From the NCBI GenBank assembly GCA_022843605.1, contig JALHNI010000003.1:50000-113999 (forward strand): a DNA stretch of 64,000 bases, read 5' to 3'. The notes under the pieces are model-generated. The model saw only the letters and a list, made by a program, of their open reading frames with translations, made no database searches and was not told where the DNA came from. Position 1 is the first letter of the stretch. Each line of letters opens with the position of its first letter. The DNA is from Bryobacter sp. (lineage in GTDB: Bacteria; Acidobacteriota; Terriglobia; Bryobacterales; Bryobacteraceae). Positions 8,355-15,521 of the stretch are shown one piece after another. A program made the position numbers and the translations under genes.

Positions 8355-9554
8355 CTAGTCCAAGGCGGCGGATGCGGCAATGGAGACGAAGGCGTTGCGT
8401 TCGTCAGAGCCCCCTTCGCGATGGATCATGAAGATGCCGATCATGTCGCGTTTGGGATCGATGAAGCAGTAAGTGCCATAGCGTCCGCCGTGGCCGTAGG
8501 TTCCAGGGGAGAGCAGGGTGAGGGCGGCTTGGGGATCGCGGAGAAAGGTCCAGCCGAGGCCGGCGCTCATGCCGGCGGCGGCGCCGGGGAGGACACCGGT
8601 GTGGTTGGCGGTCATGAGGTCAACTGAGGCGCGGGAGAGAAGGCGGGTGCCTTCCAGTTGGCCGCCATTCAGCATGAGCTGGTAAAGGCGGAAGAGGTCG
8701 GCGACGGTGGAGTAGAGGCCGCCTTCGGGAAGCGGGTACTTGGCGTTTTCGCGGAACTTCATGACGCCTTCGCCGAGCGGATCTGAGGTGTACTTGATGG
8801 TTTTGCCGTCCTTCACCACGTAGGCGGTGGGCATGCGGTGGAACTTCTCTTTGGGCGGATAGATGTAGGTGTCAACCATACCGAGAGGGGCAAAGATGCG
8901 GGTGGCCAGAAACTTCTCGAAAGCCAGGCCGCTTTTCACTTCGATGACGCGGGCGAGGGCGGCGATGCCGTTGTTCGAGTAACTCCAGCGGGTGCCCGGG
9001 TCAAAGAGCAGGGGCTGCTGGGACTCGACGAGAACCACTTCGGCCAGGCTGCGATGGAGCGCGCCGTGCAACTCGCCGATGCCGGCGGGCGGATTGAGGA
9101 GCATGCCGGAGGTGTGGGTCATGAGGTCGCGCAGGGTGACGAGGCGGGACGGCTTGCGGAGGACGCCGGCATCGAGGACTTGCAGGCCGCGGAACTCGGG
9201 CAGGTGCTTCTCAACGGGGTCAGAGAGGTGGAGCAGGCCCTCTTCCTGCAGCATCATGATGCCGAGGCAGACGACGGGCTTGGTCATGGAATGGAGCTGG
9301 AAGATGGCGTCGGGCTTGATGGCCTGTTTGGTGTCGAAGTCGGTGTAGCCGATGGCATCAATGGCGGCGACGTGTCCGTGGCGGGCGACCAGGGTAACCA
9401 TGCCGGCGGCCTTGCCTTGATCGACGAAGGGCTTGAGGCGGGCCGGGATTTGGGCGAGGCGCTGGGGATCGAGCCCGGTCTTCTTGGCGTCGGTGATGAC
9501 GGGCGGGGCGGCGAGCAGCGCGGCGGCGGTGAGCAGGACGAGGGAGTGTCGCAT
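8355..9554 (-). CDS. Serine hydrolase of the beta-lactamase (class C/esterase) family, exported
   Basis: The family fold is shown by SMTK (Ser-x-x-Lys nucleophile motif), YSN in WSYSNNGIAAL (the Tyr-x-Asn motif) and a late HGG in TYGHGGRYG, replacing the KTG box. Members include class C beta-lactamases, D-aminopeptidases and EstB-type esterases; the real substrate cannot be told from sequence. I start it at the ATG at 9554 rather than the track start at 9671, because MRHSLVLLTAAALLAAPP is a good signal peptide and the upstream extension is compositionally poor and overlaps the divergent gene. Mature protein of about 380 residues in the periplasm is expected. It is divergent from a secreted unknown protein. 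Confidence 0.85.
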   Translation of the reverse strand: MRHSLVLLTAAALLAAPPVITDAKKTGLDPQRLAQIPARLKPFVDQGKAAGMVTLVARHGHVAAIDAIGYTDFDTKQAIKPDAIFQLHSMTKPVVCLGIMMLQEEGLLHLSDPVEKHLPEFRGLQVLDAGVLRKPSRLVTLRDLMTHTSGMLLNPPAGIGELHGALHRSLAEVVLVESQQPLLFDPGTRWSYSNNGIAALARVIEVKSGLAFEKFLATRIFAPLGMVDTYIYPPKEKFHRMPTAYVVKDGKTIKYTSDPLGEGVMKFRENAKYPLPEGGLYSTVADLFRLYQLMLNGGQLEGTRLLSRASVDLMTANHTGVLPGAAAGMSAGLGWTFLRDPQAALTLLSPGTYGHGGRYGTYCFIDPKRDMIGIFMIHREGGSDERNAFVSIAASAALD

Positions 9555-9659
9555 CGGGCCTGATTTTATCGCAGTGGCGGAAGCGGCTTGAGAACTATTT
9601 GACAACTTCCTGACCGGCAGTTGCCGACTTACGCAATGGCGAGCCGTAGACTCGAGAGC

Positions 9660-10427
9660 ATGAAGAAGCAAAACCTTGTCTGTTCCATGATTCTGATGGC
9701 GATGCCGCTTGCGGCTCAGCCAGCAGCGGCGATTTTCGGTGCGTCGGGCGCGGATGCCGCGGCCATCCGTTCGGCGGTGACGGCGTTTCAGGAGTCGTTA
9801 GGCCCGTTGAACGCGCCAGGAGCCACGGGCAATCCGGCGGGCCGGCGAGAGATCAATTGGGACGGGGTGCCGGCGGGTTTCTCGTCACCGAATAACATGC
9901 CGCCCGATTTCTTCAACAAGAACTCGGTGCGGGGCGCGGTGTTTGCGGCGGACCAACCGGATTGGACGGGATTTCAGGTGAGCGCGAACTCGGCGGACGG
10001 GCCGGTGCGGTTCGACAACCTCTATGCGGGCAATGCGGCGATCTTCAGCGTGTTCAGTGCGCAGAAGCTGTTTACCAGCGTGGGGACGAACGTCTATAAC
10101 CTCGACTTTTTCGTTCCTGGCACGGAGGTGCGGGGGAAGGTGAAGGGCTTCGGCGCCGTGTTTGCCAATGTGGCGTTGCCATTCACTTCGGCGATCGAGC
10201 TTTACAACGGCGACGGTTTGCTGTTGGGCCGGTACTATGTGCCGGTGGCGGCCAAGGGTCTCTCGTTTATCGGCGTGACCTTTGCGAACAAGATGGTGAC
10301 GCGGGTGCGCATCGTGCCGGGGAACGCGGTGGTGGGGACGGCTGACGATCCGGCGAATGGGCGGAATGTCGTGGTGGTGGATGACTTCATCTACGGCGAG
10401 CCGACGAGCGACTGCGTCGTGAACTAA
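9660..10427 (+). CDS. Secreted protein of unknown function
   Basis: The start at ATG 9660 gives a signal peptide (MKKQNLVCSMILMAMPLAAQ) ending in AQPAAA. The mature ~235 residues include an INWDGVPAGFSSPNNMPPDFFN segment, a stretch rich in beta strands (VFAADQPDWTGFQVSAN), then GTNVYNLDFFVPG and VVVVDDFIYGEP. The pattern resembles PEP-CTERM-type and other exported beta-sandwich proteins of acidobacteria and planctomycetes, in which DDFIYGE-like endings are common, but no PEP-CTERM tail is present. I do not recognise a function. It stands alone, with a hairpin terminator just downstream. Confidence 0.75.
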   Translation: MKKQNLVCSMILMAMPLAAQPAAAIFGASGADAAAIRSAVTAFQESLGPLNAPGATGNPAGRREINWDGVPAGFSSPNNMPPDFFNKNSVRGAVFAADQPDWTGFQVSANSADGPVRFDNLYAGNAAIFSVFSAQKLFTSVGTNVYNLDFFVPGTEVRGKVKGFGAVFANVALPFTSAIELYNGDGLLLGRYYVPVAAKGLSFIGVTFANKMVTRVRIVPGNAVVGTADDPANGRNVVVVDDFIYGEPTSDCVVN

Positions 10428-10438
10428 GTCGAAGAGGG

Positions 10439-10486
10439 CGGTCCGCCGTTGCTGCGTTGGGTGGCGGCGGACCGTGGTCAGGTTTT
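10439..10486 (+). terminator. Hairpin terminator after the secreted unknown gene
   Basis: A perfect 10-base stem CGGTCCGCCG / CGGCGGACCG (10439-10448 with 10465-10474) is followed, after a short gap, by GGTTTT. It starts 11 bases past the stop codon. The T-tract is short, so termination may be partial. Confidence 0.65.
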
Positions 10487-10618
10487 CCGGTTAGGTCACA
10501 GGGAACGGGACACCGAGGCCGATGTCCGTGGATATCATGGCTTCGAGATGGAGGACTTTGCAGTACGACGTTTCGGTCATGCAACGCGATCCGGGAGTCA
10601 TTGATTAATGAAGCAACG

Positions 10619-10948
10619 TCATGCAGATGCCTGTTGCCTTTCTTCCAACCAGTTCATTAGTGTGATGATGTACGTCGAATTCCGCGTAATCCCGACAAGT
10701 TCCGTTCGCGGCAGGTTGCCGCTCCTGTAGCGTAGCCAAACCCTTGCCACGTTCTCAAACGGAATCTGTCCAACCTTGCGTGGCTTACCCTTGATTCCGG
10801 GACTGGTGACGAAGATGTGATCCGGTCGGATTTCGACGACTTCGAACCAGTTATTGAGGTGACCTTTTGCGGCGCTCCAGGTGCGATGTCTGCCCAGCGC
10901 GAGCTTTTGCTGGAGGTCGGCCCACGTGGGCGTTTGTGACTGTTGCAT
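10619..10948 (-). CDS. Small protein of unknown function (109 aa)
   Basis: This frame encodes a well-composed soluble protein with a mixed, non-repetitive residue make-up unlike the shadow ORFs around it. It starts at ATG 10948 with TPTWADLQQKLALGR, then FEVVEIRPDHIFVTSP, GQIPFENVARVWLRYR and ITRNSTYIITLMNWLEE. The alternating beta-strand pattern, the basic patches and the terminal helix suggest a compact alpha/beta domain that could bind nucleic acid, but no family is recognised and none is claimed. No clear Shine-Dalgarno lies ahead. The gene is isolated and its upstream intergenic DNA carries the GACCGG palindromes listed below. It could be a cargo gene of an accessory element. Confidence 0.6.
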   Translation of the reverse strand: MQQSQTPTWADLQQKLALGRHRTWSAAKGHLNNWFEVVEIRPDHIFVTSPGIKGKPRKVGQIPFENVARVWLRYRSGNLPRTELVGITRNSTYIITLMNWLEERQQASA

Positions 10949-11396
10949 GAAATTCTAATCGGAAGCAATGGGTGTTTTCGGGAGACCGGACCGGTGATTT
11001 GATGAAACAGGGGGAGCTTAGAAGTGGAGCTCGTGTCTGGCACCGAGTCGAAAGACTGTGATGGTCAAGCTCCGTAGATACCGACCAGAGTGTCTGGCAT
11101 GCACCATACTTTTCTGCCAAACTTCACTAGCCTACCAACTTTGTCTTCCAAATTCTTCAGCCGCCACACTCACTGCAGACTGCTTGAATCAGCGAGGGAA
11201 TTCCGAGTTATCTTTCGGGCATATTCAGCGTTAACGGGCTGAACGAGCCAAGCTTGACCAAGGCCAGCGAGAGCCATATCAGGCGTAAGATACAAGCGGG
11301 GAAGCGGGAGTGATTCCGAAACACAACTGAGCCCTATCAATGGCAGACTGCTGAAAATGCCGGACCGGTCGGGAGACCGGTCCCACGGGCAGCCTG
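10949..11396. other. Intergenic region with two GACCGG palindromic modules
   Basis: No convincing gene lies in these 448 bases. The base composition is less GC-rich than the neighbouring genes. Two copies of CGGGAGACCGG occur in direct orientation (10979-10989 and 11370-11380). Each abuts an ACCGG/CCGGT palindrome (ACCGGACCGGT at 10985-10995; GGACCGGTC-GGGA-GACCGGTCC at 11362-11383). The second sits just after the stop codon of the methyltransferase gene. Confidence 0.5.
11362..11383. terminator. Perfect 9-bp hairpin downstream of the methyltransferase gene
   Basis: GGACCGGTC-ggga-GACCGGTCC folds into a perfect nine-base-pair stem with a four-base loop. Read on the minus strand it lies 14 bases after the methyltransferase stop and is followed by GGCATTTTC, so it may be a weak intrinsic terminator. 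It could equally be a REP-like repeat. Confidence 0.5.
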
Positions 11397-12182
11397 CTAG
11401 ACGAGGGAGGTGGTAGCGATGACGCGGACGCGCCAGTCGTGGGCGTTGCCGTGGGCGTCGATGACTTCGCGGTAGGTGAGGTTTTCGAACCATTCGTCGA
11501 TGCGGAGGCCGAGGATGGAGAGGTGTTCGCGGAGGCGCTCGGGCGGGACGAATTGGGACCAGGGTTCGGCGGTATTGAAGCCGCAGGGGGTGGCGAGGAG
11601 GAGCCGGCCGCCGGGGCGAAGGACGCGGATCATCTGGGCGAGGCCGGCAACGGGGTCCGGGAGGCGGCAGAGGAGCAGGGTGGCGAGGACGAGGTCGAAG
11701 GTGAGCGGGGCGAAGGGCAGGTTGAGCGCGCTGGCCTGGGCAATTTTGACGTTGGGCAGTTGGCGCGGTTCGGAGAAGACGATGTTGGGCCGGCCCCAGC
11801 GTTCGAGGCCGGGGAGCGGTATCGGGTCAAGGCCGTTGAGCAACTGTACGGAGCGGCGGCACATGTTGTAGGAGAGGTCGAGGCCGGCGAACTGGGTTTC
11901 CGGCAGGGCGGGGGCGCAATCGTAGAGGACGCGGCCGACGCCGCAGCCGAGGTCCAGGACGGTTTTGGGCGCCGAGGCGAGCAACAGGGCGCTCATGGTG
12001 CGATAGAGGCCTTCGGCGGAGCCATCGCCGAAGAGGCGATGACCGTAGGCGATGCCGGTATAGACGTCGGGGACGTTGAAGTCGCGATCGTAGCGGCTGT
12101 TGGCCCGGTCAGCGGCGGAGCAGGGAGCGAAGACGGGGATGCGGCCGTCGATCCACTCGAGGGGCGAGCGGTCGAAGGTCAT
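11397..12182 (-). CDS. Class I SAM-dependent methyltransferase
   Basis: A Rossmann-fold methyltransferase with motif I VLDLGCGVGRVL, the acidic strand-2 end FAGLDLS, motif IV in PLTFDLVLATLLLC and the post-core LRPGGRLLLATP. It would transfer a methyl group from S-adenosylmethionine to an unknown small molecule. The ATG at 12182 is chosen over the long upstream GC-rich extension of the track ORF. This ATG overlaps the stop codon of the reductase gene as TAATG, a classic translational coupling. The pair is therefore one operon, divergent from a FabH-like ketosynthase, so a lipid or polyketide-like substrate is a reasonable guess. Length 261 residues. Confidence 0.85.
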   Translation of the reverse strand: MTFDRSPLEWIDGRIPVFAPCSAADRANSRYDRDFNVPDVYTGIAYGHRLFGDGSAEGLYRTMSALLLASAPKTVLDLGCGVGRVLYDCAPALPETQFAGLDLSYNMCRRSVQLLNGLDPIPLPGLERWGRPNIVFSEPRQLPNVKIAQASALNLPFAPLTFDLVLATLLLCRLPDPVAGLAQMIRVLRPGGRLLLATPCGFNTAEPWSQFVPPERLREHLSILGLRIDEWFENLTYREVIDAHGNAHDWRVRVIATTSLV

Positions 12183-13174
12183 TAGCGGGCCGCCAACACC
12201 TGCTCGCCCACGTGGCAATAGCGAACGATGGCGGGAAGGAAGGATTCCACGCGCGGGGGCGGGGCGGGGATGCGGCGGAGGGTTTCGGCGTTGAGAAAGC
12301 TTTGGTCGCGGCCCAGGTGGGGCAGGAAGAGGCCGAGAGCTTCCATGAGGCGGCCGGTGAGCCCGCCGAGGCGGCTTTTGAGGAAACGGTCGAACTCGGC
12401 GAGGGGTACGAGTTCGGGGGCGGGGCAATCGTAGATCTCGGAGCAGAGGGCCATCATGTCGGCGAGGCGGATGGCGGCTTGGGGGCCGGCGGAGAGATGC
12501 GCGATGCTGCCGGAGGAGAAGGCGTGTTGGTGGAGATGCCAGAGAGACGGGACGGTCCAGTCTTCGGCGATCAGGTCGACGGGGATGTCGGGGTGGCCGG
12601 GCGCGACCGGAAAGATGCGGCGCGGGAAGAGCTTCAGCAACTGGTGGACGTGGTTGAACTGGGTGACGACGCCGGTGCTGGCGTTGCCGGCCAGGGAGCT
12701 GAGGCGCACGATCTGGACGGGGATGTCGGCGGCAGCGGCCAGGGCGAGGGTTTCGGCTTCGGCCTTCGACTGTTCGTAGCTATTGGGATAGCTGTGGGCG
12801 CGGAAGGGGGCTTCGGGCAGTTGGCCTTCATCGTTGCCCATGACGTAGACGGTGCTGACGTGGGTGAACTTGCGGAGTTTCGGAGCGCGGCGGGCGAAAT
12901 CGAGCAGGCGGCCGGTGGCCTCAGTATTGATGGCGCGGGCCTCGGCAAGAGGCAGGTCAAAACGGACGGCGGCGGCGCTGTGAATGATCTCGGTGACTTC
13001 GTTGAGGTGCTGATGAAGTGAGAAGGCGGGGTTGGCGAGGTCGCCGGGGATGACCTGGACGTTCGAGCCCATGGGAACGGGACGTCGCGCGACGGCGAGG
13101 ACGGATCGGTCCCGGGAGTGTTCGAGGAGGAGCCGACCGACGAGTCCGGTAGCGCCGGTCAAGAGCAAAGACAT
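12182..13174 (-). CDS. NAD(P)-dependent extended SDR / thioester-reductase-like protein
   Basis: The N-terminus MSLLLTGATGLVGRLLLEH is the TGxxGxxG dinucleotide-binding fingerprint of extended short-chain dehydrogenases. The catalytic Tyr-Lys pair is in NSYEQSKAEAE. The layout, with INTEATGRLLDFAR and THVSTVYVMG, resembles the male-sterility/thioester-reductase branch (NAD_binding_4) that reduces fatty acyl or peptidyl thioesters, rather than sugar epimerases, but sugar epimerase-like activity is not excluded. I start at ATG 13174; the long track extension to 13768 is antisense to the fabH-like gene. It is translationally coupled to the downstream methyltransferase and divergent from the ketosynthase. 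About 330 residues. Confidence 0.82.
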   Translation of the reverse strand: MSLLLTGATGLVGRLLLEHSRDRSVLAVARRPVPMGSNVQVIPGDLANPAFSLHQHLNEVTEIIHSAAAVRFDLPLAEARAINTEATGRLLDFARRAPKLRKFTHVSTVYVMGNDEGQLPEAPFRAHSYPNSYEQSKAEAETLALAAAADIPVQIVRLSSLAGNASTGVVTQFNHVHQLLKLFPRRIFPVAPGHPDIPVDLIAEDWTVPSLWHLHQHAFSSGSIAHLSAGPQAAIRLADMMALCSEIYDCPAPELVPLAEFDRFLKSRLGGLTGRLMEALGLFLPHLGRDQSFLNAETLRRIPAPPPRVESFLPAIVRYCHVGEQVLAAR

Positions 13175-13298
13175 GAAACTTTGGACAGGATAGCAGGTGC
13201 GGACGTCACTCTGGGAAGCGCTAACGCTTTCCAGCGCCATGTGAGACCATAGTACTGATGCTTTTCCCCACCCTGCACGCTTCTGGGGTTTTCTCCGC

Positions 13299-14294
13299 GT
13301 GATCGATCGTTTCCGTTTTCGCATTGCCGGCTGTGGCACTGCTCTCCCCCGCACTCCTTTATCGAACGTCGAACTGGCAAAGCAGTTGGGCGTGGAAACC
13401 TCCTGGATTGAGAGCCGGTGCGGCGTGGAAACGCGGTACCGCTCAGAAGAGGACGAAACCACGCTGTCCCTGGCGGTGGAAGCCTCGCAGATGGTGTTGA
13501 AGCAGGTGCCCGGTTTTGTGCCGGATATGTTGATTTGTTCGACGTTTACGCCGGAATACCTGCTTTGTCCGACCGCTCCGGCGATTGCGCACAAGTTGGC
13601 TTTGGGGCCAATCGGGGCATTCGATTTGAATGCGGCCTGTTCCGGTGCGGCGATCGGGTTTCTGACGGCGATCAACTTTTTGGCGACGGGATTTGCCAAA
13701 CGCATCCTGCTGGTGTGCAGCGACACGCCGACGAAGTTTCTGGCGGATGGAGATCGTAACACGCGCATTCTGATGGGCGATGGAGCGGCGGCGATGGCGC
13801 TGGAGACGACGGGTTCGTGCCAGAGCCGGCTGCTTTCATGGTCGATCGGGAGTGACGGCGAAGGCGCTTCTTTCTATTCGGTACCGGTGGGTGGTTCGGC
13901 CTGTCCGCAGCCGCCGGTGACGGGTCCGCTGGAGGGCGAACTTGCACTGTCGGTGAAGATGGAAGGTCGCGCGCTGTTCAAGTTTGCGGTGGCGCAGGGC
14001 GCGGAACTGATCGAGAGCATTTGTGAGAAGGCTTCCGTCGCGATGGAGAATGTCCGATGGGTGCTGATTCATCAGGCCAACCTGCGGATCATCAACGCGC
14101 TGCGGGAGAAGGTGGCGATTCCGGCCGACCGTTGGGTGGTGAATGTCAACGCGGTGGGCAATACGGTTGCCGCGTCGATTCCGCTGGCCCTGGCCGATTG
14201 TCTGGATCGGCAAGCGTTTAAGGAAGGCGACATCATTCTGGTGGTGGGTTTCGGCGCGGGCTTGACCTGGGCCGGCTTCCTGATGCAATGGTAG
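13299..14294 (+). CDS. 3-oxoacyl-ACP synthase III-like ketosynthase (FabH family)
   Basis: The Cys-His-Asn triad of KAS III is complete: Cys114 in NAACSGA, His in IHQANLRI and Asn in NAVGNTVAAS. The thiolase-fold enzyme would start chain growth by condensing acyl-CoA with malonyl-ACP; related members make long-chain ketones, beta-lactones or quorum signals. Residues DGDRNTRILMGDGAAAMAL and FGAGLTWAG complete the family pattern. The GTG at 13299 gives a normal 331-residue protein. It sits apart from any fab cluster and is divergent from a reductase/methyltransferase operon, so it may serve secondary lipid metabolism rather than bulk fatty-acid initiation (inference). The next gene starts 14 bases downstream. 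Confidence 0.9.
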   Translation: MIDRFRFRIAGCGTALPRTPLSNVELAKQLGVETSWIESRCGVETRYRSEEDETTLSLAVEASQMVLKQVPGFVPDMLICSTFTPEYLLCPTAPAIAHKLALGPIGAFDLNAACSGAAIGFLTAINFLATGFAKRILLVCSDTPTKFLADGDRNTRILMGDGAAAMALETTGSCQSRLLSWSIGSDGEGASFYSVPVGGSACPQPPVTGPLEGELALSVKMEGRALFKFAVAQGAELIESICEKASVAMENVRWVLIHQANLRIINALREKVAIPADRWVVNVNAVGNTVAASIPLALADCLDRQAFKEGDIILVVGFGAGLTWAGFLMQW

Positions 14295-14308
14295 TGATTA
14301 GTTACTAA

Positions 14309-14707
14309 ATGAGTTATCTCGACAGCCTCGAAAACAATCTGAAAGCGCTCGAAAACCAAGCCGAGCGCGACCCCGCGGAAGTCCGCCGGAAGCAGGAAGC
14401 TCGCGCGGCGGATCGCGCGGCGGCCGTAGCGGCAGAACCTTATGTGAAGGAACTTCGCGAAGGCGAGTTTACTCGCACCATGTTGGGGCATTGTGCGGTA
14501 ATTGGCTACAGTTTGCGGACGAAGATCCGGCCCTTGTGGTTGGGGAACGTCCTGCGGTTGGAAGCACGCGAAAAGCAGATTGATTTCGAGCCTTCCGCCG
14601 AAGGTGTGCATGTCGTGTTCCGCGAGGGGGGCGAGGTGATCGGACGGGAACCGGTGGACCTGAGCCAGCCCTCTGAACCACTCGCTAAACGCTGGCTTGG
14701 TGTGTAA
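14309..14707 (+). CDS. Small protein of unknown function with N-terminal helical/coiled segment
   Basis: This 132-residue soluble protein starts with a charged alpha-helix (SYLDSLENNLKALENQAERD and a long Arg/Ala/Glu run, residues ~1-50), probably a coiled coil. A compact second half contains LGHCAVIGYSLRTKIRPLWLGNVLRLEAREKQ and FREGGEVIGREPVDL. There is no signal peptide and no membrane segment. It follows the ketosynthase gene by 14 bases on the same strand, so it is probably co-transcribed with it, but the content gives no clue to a shared pathway. I do not recognise the family. Confidence 0.7.
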   Translation: MSYLDSLENNLKALENQAERDPAEVRRKQEARAADRAAAVAAEPYVKELREGEFTRTMLGHCAVIGYSLRTKIRPLWLGNVLRLEAREKQIDFEPSAEGVHVVFREGGEVIGREPVDLSQPSEPLAKRWLGV

Positions 14708-14752
14708 GTCGACACCACCTACGCCGCGTTGGCCTTAAGCATCATAAACCTG

Positions 14753-14758
14753 TTGACA
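14753..14758 (+). promoter_or_regulatory. Candidate -35 box upstream of the BON-OmpA gene
   Basis: A perfect TTGACA lies 60 bases before the OmpA-family start. The -10 region at the expected distance (gatctt/tcttac) is a poor match to TATAAT, so this is only a weak promoter candidate. Confidence 0.35.
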
Positions 14759-14817
14759 ATCTTTTAAGCGTCACGGATCTTACAGAGAGTAACTTCGTGC
14801 GGGTAGCCTAGCCTCGC

Positions 14818-15516
14818 ATGGGGAGGAGCCCTCGTTTGAGACCCCTGACCACAATCCTGGCCGGCTTGATTGGCACCGCGATCATGGCATTTTTGTGCCG
14901 TAGTCTGCACGCGGAAGCGATCGCCAACGGCCTGCGTAACCCAATCCAGCAAGCCCTCACCGCGCTGCCCTTGACGGGTGCCTCAGTGTCCGTCGATGGC
15001 CGCGATGTTACTTTGCGCGGCGTGGCGGATAGCGAAGCGGCCAAGTTACAAGCGGGTGAAGTGGCTGCCGGCCAGTGGGGCGTCTATCGTGTGACGAATC
15101 TGCTGGAAGTGCGCGCCGCCGCGACCCCGAGTTTGCCTCCCGCCGCATCACTGAATTGCCAGGCGGAGTTTGCCGAGATTCTGAAAGCGGAGCAGCCGCG
15201 GTTTGCGAACGCCAGCAGCGTTCTGTCGCCGAGTAGCTATCCGCTGCTGGACCGTGTGGCGCAGGCGGCCAGCCAGTGTCCGGCCGCTCAGTTAACGGTG
15301 GGTGGCCATACGAGTTCGCGGGGTGGGCTCGCGAAGAATCTGGAACTGAGCCGGGCCCGGGCGCAGGCGGTGGTGACTTACCTGGCGGCGAAGGGCATTC
15401 CCGCCAGCCGGATGGAAGCCGAGGGCTTTGGGCCGAATCAGCCGGTAGCGGATAACGCGACGGAAGAGGGCATGGGCAGGAATCGCCGCATTGAGATCAA
15501 GGTGAAAGGGCTCTAA
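14818..15516 (+). CDS. BON and OmpA-like domain envelope protein
   Basis: An N-terminal signal or anchor segment (LTTILAGLIGTAIMAFLC) is followed by a BON-type lipid-binding fold (SVSVDGRDVTLRGVADSEAAKLQA, residues ~55-100) and a C-terminal OmpA peptidoglycan-binding domain. The latter carries LTVGGHTSSRGGLAKNLELSRARAQAVVTYL and ends GMGRNRRIEIKVKG. OmpA-C binds diaminopimelate of peptidoglycan and so tethers the outer membrane to the wall; BON is associated with phospholipid membranes. The same BON-OmpA order is known from ArfA-like proteins. It is 232 residues long. The next gene starts six bases after its stop, so the two are co-transcribed. Confidence 0.85.
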   Translation: MGRSPRLRPLTTILAGLIGTAIMAFLCRSLHAEAIANGLRNPIQQALTALPLTGASVSVDGRDVTLRGVADSEAAKLQAGEVAAGQWGVYRVTNLLEVRAAATPSLPPAASLNCQAEFAEILKAEQPRFANASSVLSPSSYPLLDRVAQAASQCPAAQLTVGGHTSSRGGLAKNLELSRARAQAVVTYLAAKGIPASRMEAEGFGPNQPVADNATEEGMGRNRRIEIKVKGL

Positions 15517-15521
15517 CGTTC

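Noticed and set aside
11170-11493. ORF of 107 residues on the minus strand downstream of the methyltransferase
   Set aside because: The first half is Arg/Pro-rich antisense-type sequence overlapping the methyltransferase 3' end, and no start signal supports the rest. It may be a relic, but nothing recognisable is left.
12186-12428. N-terminal extension of the methyltransferase in the track
   Set aside because: Arg/Pro-rich, antisense-like composition and overlap with the reductase gene; the ATG at 12182 is coupled to the reductase stop as TAATG.
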